Source: Archangium sp. (GTDB lineage: Bacteria; Myxococcota; Myxococcia; Myxococcales; Myxococcaceae). From it: DNA of 64,000 nt. The DNA lies in the NCBI GenBank assembly GCA_030681645.1, contig JAUXRX010000042.1, forward strand, positions 207,534 through 271,533, in the 5' to 3' direction. The position numbers and the translations under genes were made by a program. The notes below the pieces were generated by a model. That model was not told where the DNA came from and ran no database searches. It worked only from the letters and a program-made list of their open reading frames with translations. Shown in pieces: positions 36,701 to 44,941 of the stretch. Positions within the stretch are counted from its first letter, which is position 1; the number at the start of each line of letters is the position of its first letter.

Positions 36701-37450
36701 GACAGCCTGGGGCGGATCATCGCGGTCGGCCGCCTGTCACCGGCGGGCGCGGGCCCTCACGACATCTTCGTGGTGCGCATGAACAGCGACGGCTCCCTCG
36801 ACGGCACCTTCGGCACCAGCGGCTGGACGCTCTGGAACGGCGGCGGTGACGAGGGCGCCCAGTCGGTGGCGATCGACACCTCGAGCAGCGACATCGTGGT
36901 GCTGGGCAGCAACGGCACCGACACCCTGGTGCTCAAGTTGCTCGCCAGCACCGGCGGCCTGTGGACGAGCTTCGGCACGGGCGGCGTGGCGACCATCGAC
37001 CTGAGCGGCGCGAGCCGGCCCGAGCAGCCCCGGCGGGTGCAGGTGCTGGCCACCGACCTCTACGTCGTGGGCCGCGTCGACGGCCCCGTCGACTCCGACC
37101 TCGCCCTGGTGAAGCTCGACGTGGCCGGCGGCCTCGACCCCACCTTCGGCACGGGCGGGCGGTTGCTCATCGACCGCGGCGCCGCCGAGACGGGCTACGC
37201 GCTCACGCCCTCGCCCAGCGGCGGGTGGTACGTCGGCGGCCAGAGCGGCAACGCCCTGCTCGTCGCGCGCGTGACCCCCGGTGGCACCATCGACACCACC
37301 TTCGCCGCGAACGGCTTCTTCCAGAGCACCTTCTCCAGCGCTGGCCTTGCCTACGCGCTGTTGACCGACGTCACCGACAAGGTGGTGGCCATCGGCACCG
37401 TCGGCGCCTCGGGGTCGGAAGACCTGGCCGTGGCACGCATCAACCCCTGA
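33755..37450 (+). CDS. large lipoprotein: cysteine-peptidase-like domain, Cys-rich repeats and delta-60 repeats
   Basis: 1,231 residues from GTG 33755, preceded by aaggagg at 5-6 bases. MKRCLPLLVAAGLVSC is a lipoprotein signal. Residues about 75-235 resemble a papain-like fold: Cys in GGRCEGFAVAASL, His in GGHAVTPIAYY and Asn in VYDNNLPD. Near 500-585 are two Cys-rich ESDVDCGG repeats, then three beta repeats of about 77 residues (about 590-835) each ending VTC. The C-terminal 400 residues contain delta-60 beta-propeller repeats (LDTTFGTSG-type motifs, e.g. GTLDGTFGTSGVVTI). It is the first gene of a tight four-gene cluster of exported proteins. Catalytic activity is inferred from three motifs only. 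Confidence 0.78.
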   Translation: MKRCLPLLVAAGLVSCTQPIPRKVESGFSMADHSLPFANFAGGYLASAMDAELMQRMYGDAVCKDASSPCELTLAAQNFVNKANRAMNGGRCEGFAVAASLMQAGRIVATDFGGTTARDLELDDNVELQRELAYWFSTQLHPQVSQTTKGYMAKDVMPRLAEVLRADASERVRIGIVKKQGGRVTGGHAVTPIAYYADPANEGVYLVRVYDNNLPDAERTMKIDTKNNRWEYEAAENPGKRSSLYYGDDSNKNPLYLAPIFTRTGQLPCYFCDGKTTQVTTHGGAQVSLADGAGVVDGEVTSNENTSVIPGFSAQNDTDGASFIINTNTPEVSLEIRPGDDGTSTDTNDAEVEVQGDTFGHALRGLTLLGLDQFAVTQGGRAANFANGSRTDLTLESSALVNGRPVNVRTSIAGGSDNVGSSVDEMGVVVIDTRGSMGAQVVVTVTTQMADGGTASGTLAYTSEGDSSVGANSGQLAMSGTLDGTLNNNGTMQPLSNACEDGRVSGMESDVDCGGTCMTKCADGNTCNAGADCASTFCNTTTSTCVATQCADAIKATDESDVDCGGTSTCARCGVGQACTGSLDCASGLTCEANQCKASFLLSVNVVGLPALGTLTVTNATSGEALTFTSAGAQTWPSRTTGPYSVSITAQPFNGTCTLMNGTGTATADVTLQVTCTPLFSIGGTVAGLAAGQSVTLLNNGGDAVSVSADGAFAFPTRIAGAYAVTIQTQPGGQSCTLANETGTASGDVTTVQVSCTSGFTLGGTLTGLGATEQVILQNGGDFLPLFADGPFTFPTPAAGAYSVSVNSSPMGKLCFVLNGSGTATANVTNVVVTCTTSGTLDTTFATSGAFISSQSAGSDLLTCGVTNVDNTLVVAGQSAVTGTDNDMVVAKLNYNGTLDGTFGTSGVVTISNGVALESARAVLKDGTGYLVVGTLRGTTSGNPDVGIARLDAAGALDTAFGTNGITTHDNGQWEYVEGVTRDSLGRIIAVGRLSPAGAGPHDIFVVRMNSDGSLDGTFGTSGWTLWNGGGDEGAQSVAIDTSSSDIVVLGSNGTDTLVLKLLASTGGLWTSFGTGGVATIDLSGASRPEQPRRVQVLATDLYVVGRVDGPVDSDLALVKLDVAGGLDPTFGTGGRLLIDRGAAETGYALTPSPSGGWYVGGQSGNALLVARVTPGGTIDTTFAANGFFQSTFSSAGLAYALLTDVTDKVVAIGTVGASGSEDLAVARINP

Positions 37451-37463
37451 TTTGAGAGACACC

Positions 37464-40400
37464 ATGAGCCTTCACGCGCGGATCCTCATCACGTGTTCGC
37501 TGGTCCTGACGGCGTGCCCCGCCGAGGAAGAGGGCGCTCCGCCCATCTTCAACGCCATCGACCCGTCGCTGCAGTGCCCTTCCGACAAGGTCGGCTGGGA
37601 CTTCAGCACCGGCGGCAACGAGACCGACATCGTGCCCATTCGCGTGGGCAGCGAGATCAAGGTGCAGATCGCCCAGGTGACCTGCATCGATACGAACGAG
37701 ATGGTGGACCTCACCGCGTCGTTCCGTGCCGACTGCGACAACAGCGCGGTGTGCAAGCGGCCGCTGGCCAGGCCCACCGACCCCTTCACCAACGCCAGCT
37801 GCCCCCGCCGCTTCCTCAAGCTCAAGTACAAGTGCGGCAACGAGCCGAAGGAATACGACCTCTCGCTGCTCAACTGGGGCAACAGCCTCAGCTCGGGCGC
37901 CCAGCAGGTCATCGAGAAGAACCCGGCGAACCTCGCGACCGACCCGATCCTCCTGGCCTGTTCCGACGTCATCAACACCAGGGGCTACGCCGTCGAGACG
38001 AGCAACGGCAGCTATTCGACCATCTACAAGGACCGCAACCAGTGCAACGGCCTGCGGCGCTGCTTCTCGAACCAGAAGAGCGACCTGGGCACCATCGGGA
38101 GCACCATCGGCGTCTCGACCAAGTACTACTACACCTGCGGCACCAGCACGGCGGTGCGCGAGTCCATCGCCCGGCGCGGCGAGCAGCGCATCGACTATTC
38201 CTGCGCGGAGGGCTCCGAGCAGACCGCCTTCGAGCGCGCCCCGGCCCTCTTCATCAAGGACGTGTCGTTCACCGCGCAGGTCGGCGGCAACGGCGAGCCG
38301 ACCACCACCCTCAACCGGCTCACCCGCGACCTCAAGGCGAACTGCGAGAGCCGCCGCTCGTGCGAGGTCGACCTCAACAAGGCCGAGCTGGGTGAGGCCT
38401 GGGGCACCTTCAAGGTGGAGTACTGGTGCGGGACCAGCCGCGGAGTGACCGAGAAGAAGTACTTCCACGTGCGCGAGGTGGACATGGGCCTCAACAAGCT
38501 GGCGCTGCGGTGCGGCGGCCGGTTGAAGATCGCCGACGGGAGCGAAGCGTGGGTGGCCCAGCAATGCCCCGACGGCTCCCGGGTGTGCTCGGTGCCGCCC
38601 AACCTGCCCGACGCCCGCATCAACTTCTTCTGCGAGGGCACGGACGGGGCGATGGCGAACACCCAATGGGTGTATCGAACCGAGAACTACACCACCCAGC
38701 TGCGGAGCCGCAGCCTCGAGTGCCCGCTCGAGAGCCAGCGCAGCGGCATCCAGCTCATCCGGCGCGTCAGCACGGGTGGCGATCCGTTCATCGACGACAT
38801 CAGCGCGTGCAACAACAAGACGAGCTGCCTCATCAACAACCTCGGGGAGCACTACAGCTACAGGTGCTCGGGCACGGAAGAGGTGAAGACCTCCACCGCC
38901 TACGTCAGCGGGGGGCAGAACAAGCTCTACCTCGACTGCCGCCCGCGCCCCCGCGTCACGGAGATCTCCGGCTGCATCACGCCGCCCAACTCGCAGCTCG
39001 CCTGCCTCCCGGTGGCTTCTGATGGCTGCACCGTGTCGCTCACGGGCACCAACGCCTCGGCAGCGACGGTGCGGGCCTGCACCACCGACATCAACGTGAA
39101 GTACACCTGCGGCAGCGACGCGACGGTGCTCTCCCGCGCGGTGGGGCCAGGCTCGTTCCCCGCTACGGCGTCACCCGACGGCGGCGAGCTGGGCGTCGAT
39201 GGCGGCTCGCTGTTCAACTTCACGGTGGAGTGCCCCTACGATCCCTCGCCGCGCCCCACAGCCACCAGCAAGGCGTGCATTCCCAAGACCTGCCCGAAGA
39301 ACACCAGGCGCAACGCGCAGATGGAATGCGAGCAGGACAGCTCCATCGTCGTCTACCCGTTCCTGGGGCTGGTGCCCTTCTTCCGCAACCCGGCCACCTG
39401 GGCCGAGGTGACGGAGGTCAAGGAGGGCTTCCCGTACATCAAGACCATCGGCATGTTCTATTCGGGCAGCCCGGCGGTGACCCAGTCGCAGGCGGGCACG
39501 CTGTGGGCCTACGACGTCTTCAAGCGCAAGGACGGCACGGGCCCCGAGATCCCCGGCTTCCGCTGCATCGTCTCGACGCCGACGGTGAACTGGGCGAACG
39601 GCAACTACGCCGCGCTCGGTGACTGGCAGAGCAACCAGGCCAGCGTGTTGCCCTCGACCTGCTTCAACGCGCCGTACGGCGACGTGAACAGCTCCTGGTA
39701 CCACGGCTCGCGGATGGTGAGCGTCAACGAGCAGACCTTCCGCAACAACTACGCCCTGCTGCGCACGATGGTGGTGGGCAACTTCGACACCAGGGGCAGG
39801 GCCATCGAGTCGTGGCGCAACGCGCCCAACCCCGTCGGCTTCTTCTACACGCCGGCCACCGGCTACGTGAACCAGCTGGCCTACTTCGCGCAGCAGTCCG
39901 ACTTCCGGTACCAGAAGGCCTTCCGCTTCTCCGACAGCACGCAGATCGAGATGGTGGCGGTCAGCGGCCGGCTCGATCAGCCCCCGCTGGAGATCGGCGT
40001 CGAGAGCTTCTCGAAGCCCCCCACCCTGCAGATGAACTTCGGGTGGGCGCTGCTGGGTGATTCCCCGATGCACCCGCACTCGCCCAACACCCGGCTGCTC
40101 AACGCCGAGCGCACCTCGCTCAAGTACCTGAACCCCCGCGCCACCCTGGAGATCGCCAAGGAAGACGCCACCCTCGGCAACAAGTGGGCGGCCGAGAACA
40201 TGGCGGTGGTGGGCTCGGTGGGCCTGCGCGGAGGCAACCCGCAGGAGCAGATCGAGCGGCTCACCCTCAAGCTCAACCCCGACATCCTCAAGCGCATCAT
40301 GTCGGTGAAGGGCGGCGGCACCAACCAGCGCGCCGACGGGTGGATGTCGAACCGCATCGAGGTCAACAGCGTGTTCAAGGCGCGCGTGTGCCTCGACTTC

Positions 40401-42191
40401 GACGGCATCGCCCGCGCACCGGGGCAGACCGACATCGACAACAAGTTCATCAGCGCCACCGTGGGCGGCACCACCTACAAGCTCGGCGTCACCCGCCGCT
40501 GCTCCAGCGAGTTCGCCTTCACCGTCATCCGCGACATCTTCCCCAAGCCGGTGCTGCCGGTGAACGCCACGGAGCGCGGCATCGACAAGGGCACCACCAC
40601 CGGCCAGGGCGGCGGGCGCGTCTCGTCGAACTCCGACCAGGCCAGCCAGCAGGGCTGCCGCCGCCAGTGCACCGCCAACGCCGACTGCGGCGCCGGCGGG
40701 GTGTGCACCAGCGGCAACTGCGCGCAGACCACCGAGAACGTCGAGTGCAGCAGCGGCTACCGCGCCGGCTCGACCACGGGCGGCAGCCTCGGCTTCGGGC
40801 GGTCCATCTTCTCGGCGCAGAGCTCGGGCTCGACCAACTCGATGACCCGCACCTCCACCGCGAGCAACCGCAGCAACGTCGAGCTGATGAGCTACAACCT
40901 GCTCTCTTCCGACGAGCAGCAGGCGGGCCAGACCATGGTGGGCGGCACGCGCAGCGAGGTCAGGCTGAGCCTCGCGCGCATCTGGTCGTCGGTCTCCACC
41001 ATCGCCGACAAGCTCAAGGACAAGAAAACCGCGCCCACGCGCGTCTGGTACAAGCCCGCCGTGATGAAGCCCCGGGGGACAGACTCCACCCTCCCGGGTC
41101 TGGCCTTCGGCATCAGCGTCGACGGGCCCATCTTCGCCGGGCCGGTCTACCTCCAGGGCGAGTTCAGCCTGTCGGTGGCGCTGGGCTTCGACATCGTCCT
41201 CAAGTTCATTTCCGACACCCAGAAGCAGTCGAACATGAACAACCCGGCGTACCCGTGCCTCGGCACCGCCGCCTGTCTGCAGCTGTCGAGCGACGCGAAG
41301 TCGTTCGTCGAGGCCAACGAAGACTGCCGGCTCAAGGGCGGGCGCCTGGTGGAGGTGCGCACCGCCGCGGCCCTCACCTCGACCCAGTCGGCGGCCGCGG
41401 GCAACAACGTGTGGATCGGCGGCCAGGCGGCGCACGTCTTCGACGACCCCACCTGCGCTTCTCTCTCGGGCACCGGGCCGCTCCCGGGCATCACCCAGAG
41501 CACCCTGGCGGCGCGCATGAGCAGCTGCAAGGCGGCCTCGGTCAGCCAGTACCAGTGGGTGACGGGCAACACACCGTTCGCCGACGCTCAGCCCAACGGC
41601 ACGCTGTTCAACCTCAAGCCCGCCAACCACGGCTTCGGCACCGGCCTGACCCACATCAACAACGACGACGGGTCGCCGCTGGCCGCGGGGCTTCTCTACA
41701 AGACCAACGGCGCGCTCGAGGCGCACCGCTCCACCACCTTCGCAGGCACTCTCTCGGCCGGCGGGGCGGTCACCACCGCGCGGTACGTCTGCGAGTACCT
41801 CCCCGCCAAGGCCTACCAGTACAACGAGGTGAGCCTGACGCCCGGCGTGGAGTTCTCGTTCGGCGCGGGCGCCGCGGTCTGCTGGCCCAGCACCGTCATC
41901 GGCGCCTGCCTCGGGGCGGAGATCAAGTTCTTCACCGCGGGCGTGAGCATCGAGATGGCCAACCGTTCCATGAAGATCTACGACACCGAGGTGATCACCG
42001 GCGTGCAGCCGCGCGCCACCATCGGCAGCCACGGCAGCACGGCCAAGGTCGAGTACGCCTTCCTCTCCGGCAGCGTGGGCGTGGAGATCCGCTTCTTCAT
42101 CGGGTCGAAGAACTTCAACATCGTCAGCTACAGCGGCGTGGCCGGGGACCAGGCCGTGCTCTGGGAAGACGTCGACCGCTTCGCTCGGTGA
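37464..42191 (+). CDS. giant lipoprotein with repeated lectin-like modules and a C-type-lectin-like domain
   Basis: About 1,575 residues from ATG 37464 (a TTG 12 bases upstream is less likely). MSLHARILITCSLVLTACPA is a lipoprotein signal. Residues about 70-560 hold at least five Cys-containing modules of roughly 90 residues with a C-x4/5-C ... Y-x-C-G pattern (LKANCESRRSCEVDL, FKVEYWCGTS), reminiscent of SUEL-type galactose/rhamnose-binding lectins. About 620-1040 is an unassigned globular region. A Cys-rich knot (CRRQCTANADCGAGGVC) is near 1060 and a C-type-lectin-like domain near 1265-1445 (WIGGQAAHVF, YQWVTGNTPF, ARYVCEYL). The C-terminus is rich in amphipathic strands (GVEFSFGAGAAVCWPSTV). 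It starts 13 bp after the previous gene. Confidence 0.72.
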   Translation: MSLHARILITCSLVLTACPAEEEGAPPIFNAIDPSLQCPSDKVGWDFSTGGNETDIVPIRVGSEIKVQIAQVTCIDTNEMVDLTASFRADCDNSAVCKRPLARPTDPFTNASCPRRFLKLKYKCGNEPKEYDLSLLNWGNSLSSGAQQVIEKNPANLATDPILLACSDVINTRGYAVETSNGSYSTIYKDRNQCNGLRRCFSNQKSDLGTIGSTIGVSTKYYYTCGTSTAVRESIARRGEQRIDYSCAEGSEQTAFERAPALFIKDVSFTAQVGGNGEPTTTLNRLTRDLKANCESRRSCEVDLNKAELGEAWGTFKVEYWCGTSRGVTEKKYFHVREVDMGLNKLALRCGGRLKIADGSEAWVAQQCPDGSRVCSVPPNLPDARINFFCEGTDGAMANTQWVYRTENYTTQLRSRSLECPLESQRSGIQLIRRVSTGGDPFIDDISACNNKTSCLINNLGEHYSYRCSGTEEVKTSTAYVSGGQNKLYLDCRPRPRVTEISGCITPPNSQLACLPVASDGCTVSLTGTNASAATVRACTTDINVKYTCGSDATVLSRAVGPGSFPATASPDGGELGVDGGSLFNFTVECPYDPSPRPTATSKACIPKTCPKNTRRNAQMECEQDSSIVVYPFLGLVPFFRNPATWAEVTEVKEGFPYIKTIGMFYSGSPAVTQSQAGTLWAYDVFKRKDGTGPEIPGFRCIVSTPTVNWANGNYAALGDWQSNQASVLPSTCFNAPYGDVNSSWYHGSRMVSVNEQTFRNNYALLRTMVVGNFDTRGRAIESWRNAPNPVGFFYTPATGYVNQLAYFAQQSDFRYQKAFRFSDSTQIEMVAVSGRLDQPPLEIGVESFSKPPTLQMNFGWALLGDSPMHPHSPNTRLLNAERTSLKYLNPRATLEIAKEDATLGNKWAAENMAVVGSVGLRGGNPQEQIERLTLKLNPDILKRIMSVKGGGTNQRADGWMSNRIEVNSVFKARVCLDFDGIARAPGQTDIDNKFISATVGGTTYKLGVTRRCSSEFAFTVIRDIFPKPVLPVNATERGIDKGTTTGQGGGRVSSNSDQASQQGCRRQCTANADCGAGGVCTSGNCAQTTENVECSSGYRAGSTTGGSLGFGRSIFSAQSSGSTNSMTRTSTASNRSNVELMSYNLLSSDEQQAGQTMVGGTRSEVRLSLARIWSSVSTIADKLKDKKTAPTRVWYKPAVMKPRGTDSTLPGLAFGISVDGPIFAGPVYLQGEFSLSVALGFDIVLKFISDTQKQSNMNNPAYPCLGTAACLQLSSDAKSFVEANEDCRLKGGRLVEVRTAAALTSTQSAAAGNNVWIGGQAAHVFDDPTCASLSGTGPLPGITQSTLAARMSSCKAASVSQYQWVTGNTPFADAQPNGTLFNLKPANHGFGTGLTHINNDDGSPLAAGLLYKTNGALEAHRSTTFAGTLSAGGAVTTARYVCEYLPAKAYQYNEVSLTPGVEFSFGAGAAVCWPSTVIGACLGAEIKFFTAGVSIEMANRSMKIYDTEVITGVQPRATIGSHGSTAKVEYAFLSGSVGVEIRFFIGSKNFNIVSYSGVAGDQAVLWEDVDRFAR

Positions 42192-42205
42192 CTGGGAAAG
42201 CCAAC

Positions 42206-44245
42206 ATGAAAAAGAAACTGATCATCGGCGCGTTGGTGGCGAGCGCAGGCGCGGTCGGCTGGTACGCGTGGCACGGCGGCGCGGCCCCACAGAAGACCCT
42301 CGACCCGCGGGCCGCCGCCCCGCTCGGGGTGGACCCCGTCGCGGCGCTGCCCGCGTACGAGCCGGGCAGCAGCGTGTGCCGCTTCACCCAGGGCTGGCGG
42401 GCCTCGTACGACTACCGCGGCCAGGTCGACTCGACCCTGACGCTGGCCGGGCAGCCGGTCGCCGGCACGCAGCCGTTCTCCGGCAAGCTGGCCTTCGAGG
42501 CGCTGCAGGAAACCCCCGAGCACGAGTGGGTGCTCGTCGGCCAGTTCTCGCAGATGAACAAAGAGCTGCTCGACGCGCACGGGGCCGGGTTCGAGGCGCC
42601 GTTCCTCCTCAAGGTCGGCGCGCGGTGTGAGGTGCGCGCCTTCGGGCGGCTCACCAGCGTGGCCCAGCGCGCTGCCCAGGCGCAGCAGGTGGCGGTGCAC
42701 GACTTCTGGGTCTACTCGCCTTCGGCCGACGGCACCGAGCCGATGACGTTCTCGAACGGCGCGGGCGTCGCGCGCGCCAGGTTCACGCGGCGGGGCAACG
42801 AGCTGGAACGCACGCTCACCGGCTACGAGCTGTCGTGGCGCAGCAAGGCGGCCTTCCAGGTCACCAGCAGCTCCGCGCGCGCCACCCTCGGCGATGGCTG
42901 GTTGCAGCGCTTCGAGAGCCACGAGGGCATGTCGGGCGGCGTGGTCACCTCCGCGTTGCTCAGCCTCACGCTCGAGCGCGAGGCCACCCCCACTGCCGCG
43001 GTGGCGGCCTCCGCGAGCCGCGCGGTCGCGGACTACACCTGGGAGAACCTGCTCTCGGGTGACTTCACCGCCGCCCGGTCGGGGCTGGCGGCGCTCCCGG
43101 CGGCCGAGCAACGCTACGTGGAGCAGATGAAGAACGAGACGCTCGAGCGCGCGTTCGAGGCGTTGGTGCTCAAGGTGGACGAGCGGACCAACGTGGAAGA
43201 CCAGTGGCACGAGCTGGCGGGCTTCCTCAACGGCCACCCCGAGCAGATCCCCGACTTCGCCGCCGGGCTGATGCAGGACGACTTCCCCGAGCAGGCGAAA
43301 GCGGTGAGCTACCTCGCGCTGGGCAAGACGGTGCACCCTGAGGCGCGCGACGTGCTGATGGGCCTGCGCAGCGAGCCGACCCTGCGGAAGATCGACCGCG
43401 TGCGGGCGAGCGTGGCCCTGCTGGCCCGCAAGGACGTGGGCGCAGAGCTGGCGTACGCGCTCAAAGAAGACGCGCTGAGCGGCGAGTCGACGCGCCCGGG
43501 CGTCGACGACGGCAACGCGCTGCTGCACCTGGGGGCCCTGGCCGGCCTGCACCGGGGTGACGCCGAGGTGCAGAGCATCGCGCGCGGAGCCATCACCCAG
43601 GCGCTCGGCGGCGCCGGCAACGACCTGGCCCAGCTGACCTCGGTCTTCGGCGCGCTGGGCAACCTCGCCGACCCGGGGCTGTTGTCCACCATCGAGGGCT
43701 ACTCGCAGGGCGAGCTGGAGGTGCGCGTGCGGCTGCCCCGCGCGCTCCGCGGCTACCCCTACGCGCAGTCGGAGCCGCTCATGCTCGCGTGGCTGGCTCG
43801 CGAGACCAGCCCCGAGGTGAAGCAGGAGATCTTCAACGTGGTGCACCACCAGCTCGCGGACGCGCAGCGCACCGCCTCCCAGCCGATGGTGGCGGAGGCG
43901 CTCGAGCACCTCGCCCTTCAGCCCACGGTCTTCGCCCGGCAGTCCATCATCCACATCGTGGGGCCGGCGAAGCGCGAGGTGCCGGCGGTGAAGTCGGTGC
44001 TGATGACTCAGCTCGCCGTGGAGTTCCGCAACAAGTCCGGCCTCTATGGGCAGATCGCCAACTACCTCTCGCCCGAGGAGCTGAACCTCGCGCTCGCCCA
44101 GATGCCCGAGTTCGAGCACCAGTACGGGGCGGCGGCGAAGCAGCAGGCCGTCCAGGCGGCCCTCGAGGCCGAGCAGAAGGAGACGGCGCCAGGCGGCCCG
44201 GTAAGCAATCGGCCGCTCGTGCCTGACCAGGGAGGTGTCCAGTGA
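42206..44245 (+). CDS. exported protein resembling the N-terminal module of vitellogenin-type lipid transfer proteins
   Basis: 679 residues. MKKKLIIGALVASAGAVGWY is an N-terminal anchor or signal. Residues about 45-265 are strand-rich, opening with SSVCRFTQGWRASYDYRGQV and containing FSGKLAFEALQET and FESHEGMSGGVVTSALLSL. Residues about 275-660 form a long series of helical pairs resembling a HEAT-type horseshoe (LRKIDRVRASVALLARKDVG). A beta barrel followed by a helical horseshoe is the layout of the lipovitellin/apoB/MTP N-module. Similarity is structural, judged by eye, and sequence identity would be low. It starts 14 bp after the lectin-like gene and overlaps the next by GTGA. Confidence 0.65.
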   Translation: MKKKLIIGALVASAGAVGWYAWHGGAAPQKTLDPRAAAPLGVDPVAALPAYEPGSSVCRFTQGWRASYDYRGQVDSTLTLAGQPVAGTQPFSGKLAFEALQETPEHEWVLVGQFSQMNKELLDAHGAGFEAPFLLKVGARCEVRAFGRLTSVAQRAAQAQQVAVHDFWVYSPSADGTEPMTFSNGAGVARARFTRRGNELERTLTGYELSWRSKAAFQVTSSSARATLGDGWLQRFESHEGMSGGVVTSALLSLTLEREATPTAAVAASASRAVADYTWENLLSGDFTAARSGLAALPAAEQRYVEQMKNETLERAFEALVLKVDERTNVEDQWHELAGFLNGHPEQIPDFAAGLMQDDFPEQAKAVSYLALGKTVHPEARDVLMGLRSEPTLRKIDRVRASVALLARKDVGAELAYALKEDALSGESTRPGVDDGNALLHLGALAGLHRGDAEVQSIARGAITQALGGAGNDLAQLTSVFGALGNLADPGLLSTIEGYSQGELEVRVRLPRALRGYPYAQSEPLMLAWLARETSPEVKQEIFNVVHHQLADAQRTASQPMVAEALEHLALQPTVFARQSIIHIVGPAKREVPAVKSVLMTQLAVEFRNKSGLYGQIANYLSPEELNLALAQMPEFEHQYGAAAKQQAVQAALEAEQKETAPGGPVSNRPLVPDQGGVQ

Positions 44246-44799
44246 GGTCGCTCTGCTTCCTCGCCGCGCTCACGCTGGTGGCCTGCGCCGCGAAGCCCCC
44301 GCCGATGGAGCCGCCCGTCGAAGAAGAGGTGCCCTTCGACGGCGAGGCGTCGTCCAACCTGCCCGACTTCACCGACGGGCTCATCGACGGCGGGCATGGC
44401 AGCCCGGTCGACGCTGGCCCCATCGTGGTCGACATGCGCTGCTGCCGGTTGAACTTCGAGCTCGCGGGGGCGGGCGAGCCGAGCGGCGCTGCTGGCCGGC
44501 TGGTCGGCGAGGCCTTCCCGCTCAGCGAGGGGCTCGCGCTGTCCACGGCGGCTGACGGCGGCTACGCGGCGTCGGCCTGCCTGCCGCTCAGCACCTCGAC
44601 CTATTACTGGTACGAGTTCGAGTGGCCGACGGATGACGCCGATGCGGGCGGCCTTCCGCTCGAAGACGGCGGCTTCCTGGTTCGGGTGGAGCGCTACGAC
44701 CCGGCCGCGCTCAACTACACGACGGGCACGGGGGTGCCGCGCAACTTCATCCCCGCCGTCGACGACTGCGCGCTCCTCGACGCCGGCACCGAGCCCTGA
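44242..44799 (+). CDS. small lipoprotein closing the four-gene cluster
   Basis: 185 residues from GTG 44242, overlapping the previous stop by four bases. MRSLCFLAALTLVACA is a lipoprotein signal, followed by a Pro/Glu-rich spacer. The body has paired cysteines (VDMRCCRLNFELAG), SACLPLSTSTYYWYEFEW and an acidic Asp/Gly-rich segment. No family recognised. The coupling implies equal expression with the vitellogenin-like protein, for which it may be a small partner. Confidence 0.75.
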   Translation: MRSLCFLAALTLVACAAKPPPMEPPVEEEVPFDGEASSNLPDFTDGLIDGGHGSPVDAGPIVVDMRCCRLNFELAGAGEPSGAAGRLVGEAFPLSEGLALSTAADGGYAASACLPLSTSTYYWYEFEWPTDDADAGGLPLEDGGFLVRVERYDPAALNYTTGTGVPRNFIPAVDDCALLDAGTEP

Positions 44800-44826
44800 G
44801 CGCTTGAAGCGTAATCTCCGGGACAG

Positions 44827-44850
44827 CAGTGGAGCAGCGTTACTCCACTG
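44827..44850. terminator. hairpin after the lipoprotein cluster
   Basis: Perfect inverted repeat cagtggag-cagcgtta-ctccactg 28 bp after the stop at 44799. There is no T-run, so it is a weak candidate for an intrinsic terminator; it could equally be an operator for the gene at 44942. Confidence 0.35.
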
Positions 44851-44941
44851 AGCCACCGACCCGCCGCTGCAATGACGCGCACTTGGCGCCCGATGCAAAG
44901 GGAATGACCGGGGCACGGCGCTGGCACTGTGGGGTCTGGCC

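Noticed and set aside
39171..42032. 953-codon minus-strand frame opposite the lectin-like gene
   Set aside because: No signal peptide or motifs; low-complexity His/Arg/Gly-rich antisense translation.
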